A program made the position numbers and the translations under genes. From positions 1 to 36,935 of the forward strand of contig CAMTXX010000068.1 in the NCBI GenBank assembly GCA_947085825.1: DNA of 36,935 nt, read 5' to 3'. How positions within the stretch are numbered: position 1 is the stretch's first letter; every line of letters begins with the position of its first letter. Below are positions 31,382 to 36,935 of this stretch, one piece after another. The notes below the pieces were generated by a model. It did not search any database and was not told the origin of the DNA. It was given only the letters and a program-made list of their open reading frames with translations. The DNA comes from JAOUFP01 sp947085825. Its GTDB lineage: Bacteria; Nitrospirota; Thermodesulfovibrionia; Thermodesulfovibrionales; UBA6898.

Positions 31382-31463
31382 TGTCATTCTGGCTTGTCCA
31401 GAATCTTTTTTTGTGATTTCCCGGAAGCCTTTGGGGAAGGATTCCCGACAAGCGGAAATGACA
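31382..31463. repeat. TGTCATTCC-type hairpin repeat between nuoK and nuoL
   Basis: Starts TGTCATTCTGG (31382) and ends CGGAAATGACA (31463), imperfect inverted ends. An inner stem TCTGGCTTGTCCAGA is near-perfect. Same family as 30335-30433. It reads through in the nuoL frame, so longer nuoL starts proposed within it should be distrusted. Confidence 0.75.
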
Positions 31464-31483
31464 ACAGGCGGAATGGAGTAAGC

Positions 31484-33403
31484 ATGCAGAATTATCTCTT
31501 AATACCATTTTTACCGCTTGCTGCATTTTTAATAAACATCCTCTTTGGCAGGAACTTTATAAAGGACAAGGCGCACTGGGTCTCGACCCTTGCCGTAGGC
31601 GGCTCCTGGATCGTTTCAGTCATGACGCTTATTGAAGTTCTCGGAGGAAAGACCATCAACGAGGACCTCTATACCTGGATCACCTCAGGCGCCTTCAAGG
31701 TGTCAATCGGGTTCCTCATAGACGAGCTTACGGCAGTGATGCTTATCGTAGTCACCACCTGCAGCACACTCATCCATATCTACTCTATCGGTTACATGCG
31801 CAATGACAAAGGCTATTACCGGTTCTTTGCGTACCTCAGTCTCTTCACTTTTTCAATGCTCATGCTCGTCATGGCGAATAATTTTATGCAGCTTTATCTC
31901 GGTTGGGAGGGTGTCGGCCTCTGTTCTTATTTCCTGATCGGCTATTACTTTGATAAAAAGTCAGCTGCCGATGCAGGCAAAAAGGCCTTTATCGTAAACA
32001 GGTTCGGTGACTTCGGCTTCGGCCTTGGTATTATTTTGATATTCCTCACCTTCGGCAGCGTTGATTACGCGCCGGTCTTCGGACAGGCAGCTTCTTTTGC
32101 AGGACATAGCATAAATTTTCTCGGCTTTGAAGTCCACCTGATGACAATAATAGCCCTCCTCCTTTTCTGCGGCGCCATCGGCAAGTCAGCACAGATGCCG
32201 CTTCATGTATGGCTGCCTGATGCGATGGAAGGCCCGACTCCGGTCAGCGCGCTCATCCATGCCGCGACTATGGTCACTGCCGGTGTATTCCTTGTTGCCC
32301 GCTGCAGTCCTATATTCAGTCTTTCCGAGACAGCGCTAATGGTCGTCGCCCTGACCGGAGCTATAACCTCGATTTTTGCCGCAACCATCGGCCTGGTGCA
32401 AAACGACATAAAGAGGATCATCGCCTATTCTACTATCAGTCAGCTTGGCTATATGTTCCTTGCCTGCGGGGTGGGCGCATACACTGCAGGTGTTTTCCAC
32501 CTGTTCACCCATGCCTTCTTCAAGGCGCTGCTTTTCCTCTGCGCGGGAAGTGTAATGCACGCCATGGCAGGAGAACTCAATCTTCAGAAAATGGGCGGAC
32601 TGAAAAAATATATGCCTGTGACATATTGGACGATGCTGCTTGCCTCCCTGAGCATCGCCGGAGTCCCCGGACTTGCCGGCTTCTTCAGCAAGGACGAGAT
32701 ACTCTGGCTTGCATATTCCAGTCCGAGTCCGGTAGGCAAGTTCGTCTGGATAATAGGCACTATCGTGGCTTTCCTTACTGCGCTTTATTCTTTCAGGCTC
32801 ATATTCCTGACCTTCCATGGAAAATTCCGCGGCACACACGAACAGGAGCACCATCTGCACGAATCTCCGAAAAGTATGACTATTCCGCTGATGTTGCTCT
32901 GCTTCGGAGCGGTTGCTGCAGGGTGGGTCGGCATACCGCATGTGCTCGGAGGCGGCGCCCATTTCACCGAGTTCATGACGCCTGTTTTGGGGCATCCTGA
33001 AGTGCATGGCACCCATGCCGAGGAATGGCTGGTCATGGCGATCTCGATTGTGGCCGGTTTCTCCGGCATTGGTCTTGCAGCGTACTTTTATCTGCTGAGG
33101 ACAGACATTCCGGTGAAGCTTGCGCAGCAGTTCAGCGGCGCGCATAAATTTCTTTTCAATAAATATTATATAGACGAACTTTACAGCTTCATACTGGTGA
33201 GGCCCACGACATGGATAGCGAGGAACATACTCATAGGCATTACTGATATGAGGATCATTGAGGCTGTTGTAAACGGCGTCCCAGCAACAATCGGGCTGTT
33301 CAGCAAACTTCTGCGGAAGATGCAGACAGGTCTGTTACAACATTATGCGGCAATTATGGCTGCGGGAGCGCTGATTTTAGTGATCCTGATGCTGGTCAGG
33401 TAA
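31484..33403 (+). CDS. nuoL: NADH-quinone oxidoreductase subunit L
   Basis: A 639-residue antiporter-like subunit at the distal membrane arm. Conserved parts include YMRNDKGYYRFFAYLSLFTFSMLMLV, WEGVGLCSYFLIGYYF, KSAQMPLHVWLPDAMEGPTPVSALIHAATMVTAGV and HLFTHAFFKALLFLCAGSVMHA. I start at ATG 31484 (MQNYLLIPFLPLAAF) because GGAG lies six bases upstream; the in-frame extension to 31394 is made of repeat sequence. The C-terminal lateral helix is present. Confidence 0.96.
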   Translation: MQNYLLIPFLPLAAFLINILFGRNFIKDKAHWVSTLAVGGSWIVSVMTLIEVLGGKTINEDLYTWITSGAFKVSIGFLIDELTAVMLIVVTTCSTLIHIYSIGYMRNDKGYYRFFAYLSLFTFSMLMLVMANNFMQLYLGWEGVGLCSYFLIGYYFDKKSAADAGKKAFIVNRFGDFGFGLGIILIFLTFGSVDYAPVFGQAASFAGHSINFLGFEVHLMTIIALLLFCGAIGKSAQMPLHVWLPDAMEGPTPVSALIHAATMVTAGVFLVARCSPIFSLSETALMVVALTGAITSIFAATIGLVQNDIKRIIAYSTISQLGYMFLACGVGAYTAGVFHLFTHAFFKALLFLCAGSVMHAMAGELNLQKMGGLKKYMPVTYWTMLLASLSIAGVPGLAGFFSKDEILWLAYSSPSPVGKFVWIIGTIVAFLTALYSFRLIFLTFHGKFRGTHEQEHHLHESPKSMTIPLMLLCFGAVAAGWVGIPHVLGGGAHFTEFMTPVLGHPEVHGTHAEEWLVMAISIVAGFSGIGLAAYFYLLRTDIPVKLAQQFSGAHKFLFNKYYIDELYSFILVRPTTWIARNILIGITDMRIIEAVVNGVPATIGLFSKLLRKMQTGLLQHYAAIMAAGALILVILMLVR

Positions 33404-33410
33404 GGAGAGA

Positions 33411-34949
33411 ATGGAACAGGCAATGACAAACAGCGTAGGATTTCCTATACTCAGCGCCCTTATATTCCTGCCGATTGCAGGGGCGGCGCTGATTCTTCTG
33501 ATAAACAGGGGCAAGGAAGACCTTATTAAATGGGTGAGCCTTGGCATAAGCATCATAACATTCCTTGTCTCTTTGCTGTTGCTTACGAACTTCGACAAGA
33601 CAACGCACCTGATGCAGTTTACTGAAAAACATGCCTGGATACCTGCATGGAATGTCAATTATTCCGTTGGCCTCGACGGCATAAGCGTGCTCTTTGTTCT
33701 GCTTTCGACGCTGATCACCATATTGTGCATTCTCATCTCCTGGAATTCGATAAAAATAAAGCTGAAAGAATTTTTCATATCGCTGCTGTTTCTGGAAGGG
33801 GCGATGATAGGTGTTTTTTGCTCCCTAGACTTCATACTCTTTTATATTTTCTGGGAGGCTATGCTCATCCCTATGTATCTGCTCATTGGCGTATGGGGAG
33901 GGCCCAACAGGATCTATGCAGCGGTAAAGTTCTTCCTCTATACACTTGTCGGGAGCGTGCTGATGCTCGTCGGCATCATCGTGCTGTATTTTTATTCCGG
34001 CAGGACATTTGACATACTCGAACTCATGACGCAATCATATCCGTTTCAGATGCAGCTTCTGCTTTTCTGGGCGTTTTTTGCAGCCTTTGCTGTGAAAGTC
34101 CCAATGTTCCCGGTACACACCTGGCTTCCTGACGCCCATACAGAGGCTCCTACCGCAGGCAGTGTAGTGCTTGCCGCTGTGCTGATCAAAATGGGCGCAT
34201 ACGGGTTTTTAAGATTCTCGCTGCCGATACTCCCAGAGGCGTCAATGGCGATGACGCCTGTCATGATCGGCCTTTCCGTAATAGCCATCATATACGGCGG
34301 GCTGATATGCCTTGCGCAGACAGACCTCAAAAGGCTCATTGCGTACAGTTCTGTCAGCCATATGGGTTTTGTGACACTTGGCATTTTTACTCTTAATACA
34401 CAGGGCATGGAAGGCGGCATACTCCAGATGATCAACCACGGCATTGTCACCGGCGCGCTCTTCCTGAGTGTCGGAGCGATTTACGACAGGACGCATACGC
34501 GGCAGATCGCTGATTACGGCGGCGTTGCCTCGGTCATGCCGATCTATGCTGCGATGTTTTTAATTTTCACCTTTGCCTCAATCGGCCTGCCTGCAACAAA
34601 CGGTTTTGTCGGCGAATTCCTGATCATCCTCGGCGCTTTTGCCGCCAGCCAGTTGGCAGGGGTACTCGCGGCAACAGGCATTATAATAGGGGCAGGATAC
34701 ATGCTCTGGCTTTACCAGAGGGTATTTTTCATGGAGACGAATCCGAAGGTGAGCGGACTTTCCGACCTTGACGCCAGGGAAATCGTAACGCTATTGCCGA
34801 TGGTCATACTGATATTCTGGATAGGCGTTTATCCTGACGCCTTCCTTGATTATATGCGCGCCTCAGTGGAGCATCTTCTGGAACGTGTACATACAGGGAG
34901 CGGACAGGCGATAGCCACTGCCGGTGATGTTATGGAGTTATTGAAATGA
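33411..34949 (+). CDS. nuoM: NADH-quinone oxidoreductase subunit M
   Basis: A 512-residue antiporter-like membrane subunit. Hallmarks are FYIFWEAMLIPMYLLIGVWGG, with the conserved Glu, VKVPMFPVHTWLPDAHTEAPTAGSVVLAAVLIKMGAYGFLRF and the LKRLIAYSSVSHMGFV segment. It starts seven bases after nuoL with GGAGAG in front. Full length. Confidence 0.97.
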   Translation: MEQAMTNSVGFPILSALIFLPIAGAALILLINRGKEDLIKWVSLGISIITFLVSLLLLTNFDKTTHLMQFTEKHAWIPAWNVNYSVGLDGISVLFVLLSTLITILCILISWNSIKIKLKEFFISLLFLEGAMIGVFCSLDFILFYIFWEAMLIPMYLLIGVWGGPNRIYAAVKFFLYTLVGSVLMLVGIIVLYFYSGRTFDILELMTQSYPFQMQLLLFWAFFAAFAVKVPMFPVHTWLPDAHTEAPTAGSVVLAAVLIKMGAYGFLRFSLPILPEASMAMTPVMIGLSVIAIIYGGLICLAQTDLKRLIAYSSVSHMGFVTLGIFTLNTQGMEGGILQMINHGIVTGALFLSVGAIYDRTHTRQIADYGGVASVMPIYAAMFLIFTFASIGLPATNGFVGEFLIILGAFAASQLAGVLAATGIIIGAGYMLWLYQRVFFMETNPKVSGLSDLDAREIVTLLPMVILIFWIGVYPDAFLDYMRASVEHLLERVHTGSGQAIATAGDVMELLK

Positions 34950-34968
34950 GCAGATCGGAGGATTTCTG

Positions 34969-36396
34969 ATGCAGTTTGTGATGTCTGACCTTGGCCCTGT
35001 TATGCCTGAAATAGCGCTGACCATTTTGGCACTTGTTATCCTTATGGCAGACCTTTTCATCAAGAGGAAAGCGACCATAGCTTTGATGAGCATCGTAAGC
35101 ATTGGCTTTGTGGCGTATCTGCTTGCCGGTTCCATGGGGACGACCTTCAAAGGTCTGTACGTTTCCGACGGCTACAGCACTTTCTTCAAGCTCATATTTA
35201 TCATAAATGTGATACTCACTGTACTGATCTCTGTGAAATACATTGAGGTGGAGAAGGTGAATTTCGGGGAATACTACAGCCTGATACTTTTTGCTACCCT
35301 CGGCATGATGCTTATGGCATCAGCGGGCGATCTTATCGTCCTTTATCTTGGACTTGAGCTTATGGCCTTAAGCACCTATGTGCTCGCCGGGTTTATACGA
35401 TATGACATTAAATCAAACGAGGCGGCCATGAAGTATTTTCTCCTGGGCGCCTTTGCCTCTGCCTTCCTGCTATACGGCACAGCCATGATTTACGGCCTTA
35501 CAGGGACTACGGACATCAGCGCCATATCCGCCTATATCGTCGAGCACGGACTCGCCTCGAATCCTGTGCTGCTGCTTTCGATGGCGCTCTTTGCAGCCGC
35601 CTTTTCTTTTAAGATAGCAGCGGTTCCTTTCCATATGTGGGCCCCTGATGCCTATGAAGGCGCTCCAACGTCTGTCACGGCATTCATGTCGGTCGGACCC
35701 AAGGCAGCCGGCTTTGCTGTGCTTGGGCGGGTATTCATGGGCGCTTTCGGTTCTGTTCAGGTGGAATGGGCGGCTATCCTCATCCCTATCGCCATACTCA
35801 CGATGGGCGTCGGCAATATCATCGCCCTTTCCCAGACGAACATAAAGAGGATGCTCGCATACTCCTCGATCGCACATGCGGGATATATACTCCTGGGAAT
35901 CATAGCAGGCACTCAGGACGGCATGGCGAGCGTGTTGACCTACATGCTGATTTACGGTTTCATGAACATAGGCGCGTTTGCTGTTGTGATCATGCTCAGG
36001 ACAGAGGGTTTTAAAGGAGACAACATATCTGATTATCAGGGTCTTTCAAAGACTCACCCGATGGCCGCTGCCCTGATGCTGATATTCATGTTCTCCCTGA
36101 CAGGTATCCCTCCGACAGCCGGGTTTATGGGCAAGTTCTATGTCTTTATGAGCGCCATTGATGCCGGATATGCCTGGCTGGTGATCGTGGCTGTCATATT
36201 CAGCGCAATATCTGCATATTTTTATCTCAGGATCGTTATGTATATGTATATGAAGGAACCTAAGGAAACCGTCCGGCTTTCGACATCTCCGGGATTGGGA
36301 TTAGCCCTGGCAATAACAGTTGCCGCAGTCATAATTATAGGTGTGTTTCCATCCGCTGTCGTAAACTTCGCCCGCATTGCGGTGGCTGGTTTCTGA
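34969..36396 (+). CDS. nuoN: NADH-quinone oxidoreductase subunit N
   Basis: A 475-residue antiporter-like subunit, the last of the complex I set. Typical segments are LYLGLELMALSTYVLAGFIR, FKIAAVPFHMWAPDAYEGAPTSVTAFMSVGPKAAGFA and TNIKRMLAYSSIAHAGYILLG. CGGAGG precedes the ATG by eight bases. The gene ends 56 bases before a dispersed repeat, and no obvious intrinsic terminator is visible after it. Confidence 0.97.
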   Translation: MQFVMSDLGPVMPEIALTILALVILMADLFIKRKATIALMSIVSIGFVAYLLAGSMGTTFKGLYVSDGYSTFFKLIFIINVILTVLISVKYIEVEKVNFGEYYSLILFATLGMMLMASAGDLIVLYLGLELMALSTYVLAGFIRYDIKSNEAAMKYFLLGAFASAFLLYGTAMIYGLTGTTDISAISAYIVEHGLASNPVLLLSMALFAAAFSFKIAAVPFHMWAPDAYEGAPTSVTAFMSVGPKAAGFAVLGRVFMGAFGSVQVEWAAILIPIAILTMGVGNIIALSQTNIKRMLAYSSIAHAGYILLGIIAGTQDGMASVLTYMLIYGFMNIGAFAVVIMLRTEGFKGDNISDYQGLSKTHPMAAALMLIFMFSLTGIPPTAGFMGKFYVFMSAIDAGYAWLVIVAVIFSAISAYFYLRIVMYMYMKEPKETVRLSTSPGLGLALAITVAAVIIIGVFPSAVVNFARIAVAGF

Positions 36397-36452
36397 CCCA
36401 CATTAGTTGACAGGAAACTGCTGAGATGCCTTTAACCTATAAAAAGCATTTG

Positions 36453-36583
36453 GCCACAGATTTACGCAGATTTACACAGATATATCAAAGACTTCTACAG
36501 ACAAAGTAAATCACCTATTTGGTGAAGAGTTTTATCTTTTCAAGAGTTTGTTTTATCAGTGTTTATCCGTGTTCATCCGTGGC
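36453..36583. repeat. Dispersed inverted repeat downstream of nuoN
   Basis: The 29-base arms at 36453-36481 (starting GCCACAGATTTACGC) and 36555-36583 (ending CATCCGTGGC) are imperfect inverted copies with roughly 20 matching positions. This GCCACAGATTTACACAGAT type of palindromic repeat is common in many bacterial genomes. The rest of 36397-36821 shows no gene. Confidence 0.75.
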
Positions 36584-36821
36584 TAACTGCCGTTTTTAGG
36601 TTTAATGACCGGTTTTCAAGCTGATTCATTCCCCGAAAAATGAGTTCCCTGAGCTATAGTTTCATATTTTTATTTACAGCCCCCTGAAATTTAATTACAC
36701 TTACTCCCAAGGGATAAGAAGCGCAACTATCGTCCAGGTTTTATTGAGTGTTCACAGGAAAAGATCATGTCACAAAAGCATGCAGTTCAGCAGCAGGCTG
36801 GACAGTAACGGCGGTAGCCTG

Positions 36822-36935
36822 TCAAACTTTCGGGAGTTCAAAATCCAGAGGGCTTTTGGCTTCTTTCACGGTCTTACTCGGTATGCAGTGTGTGTAAATC
36901 ATTGTTGTCCTGACATCGGAATGTCCCAACAGCGT
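36822..36935 (-). CDS. C-terminus of a tyrosine recombinase, cut by window edge
   Basis: The last 37 codons and TGA of a gene entering from the right. The translation begins TLLGHSDVRTTMIYTHCIPS and ends SPLDFELPKV. LLGHSDVRTTMIYTH contains the box II His and the nucleophile Tyr of tyrosine recombinases. The SPLD ending is reminiscent of integron-type integrases (IntI and relatives), but phage-type or Xer-like members are not excluded. The 5' part lies outside the window. Confidence 0.85.
   Translation of the reverse strand, partial: TLLGHSDVRTTMIYTHCIPSKTVKEAKSPLDFELPKV

Noticed and set aside
31394..31483. N-terminal extension of NuoL from an upstream alternative start
   Set aside because: The extra 30 codons come from a dispersed hairpin repeat; the ATG at 31484 has a good ribosome binding site and the normal NuoL start.
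36601..36821. Recombination (attC-like) site downstream of the integrase tail
   Set aside because: Only a weak GACAG/CTGTC pair is visible near 36801-36823; no core sites like those of integrons could be identified.

Overview
The window reads as a chromosome segment of an anaerobic or microaerophilic bacterium with a large redox-signalling repertoire. Complex I in unlinked nuoA-N order, a NuoG resembling formate dehydrogenase, HydBC-type diaphorase genes and abundant intergenic repeats would fit Nitrospirota (Thermodesulfovibrionia-like) or a related deltaproteobacterial lineage. That placement is inference; no rRNA or other marker gene is present.

Bases 1-3863 are mobile DNA. A partial IS21-family element (frameshifted istA, intact istB) ends near 1955, where it appears to have inserted into the 3' end of a 508-residue DDE transposase gene on the minus strand. 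Bases 3864-5349 hold a short chromosomal block: speD (AdoMet decarboxylase), a YkgJ-type cysteine-cluster protein and a small membrane protein. Bases 5350-9092 are an accretion zone with four toxin-antitoxin modules: AbrB/PIN, HigBA, antitoxin/PIN and Phd/PIN. The modules are separated by decayed 3'-end fragments of the same two host genes, the membrane protein and a porin-like protein.

Bases 9222-21145, all on the minus strand, form a redox and signalling cluster. Reading in the direction of transcription it has a sensor kinase with two periplasmic heme-type motifs, a CheY-like regulator, a degenerate regulator, an MNT/HEPN toxin-antitoxin pair, a receiver-GcvH fusion lacking the lipoyl lysine, a receiver-NuoE fusion, a [2Fe-2S] protein, a HydB-like NADH/FMN subunit and a NuoG-like subunit. 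DRTGG, HATPase, DRTGG and PHP genes follow. The layout is that of electron-bifurcating HydABC hydrogenase operons, but the catalytic H-cluster subunit is replaced by a NuoG/formate-dehydrogenase-like protein with glycine at the Cys/Sec active-site position.

Bases 21256-36396, on the plus strand and divergent from the kinase, encode all 14 subunits of respiratory complex I. The nuo operon is peppered with short repeats: period-7 tandem arrays, most with four units, and TGTCATTCC-type hairpin elements. The window closes with a dispersed inverted repeat and the C-terminus of a tyrosine recombinase.

The best candidate for an undescribed system is the kinase, receiver-NuoE, receiver-GcvH and HydB/NuoG-like set: a phosphorelay apparently wired directly into an NADH-oxidising electron-transfer complex and placed head-to-head with complex I.
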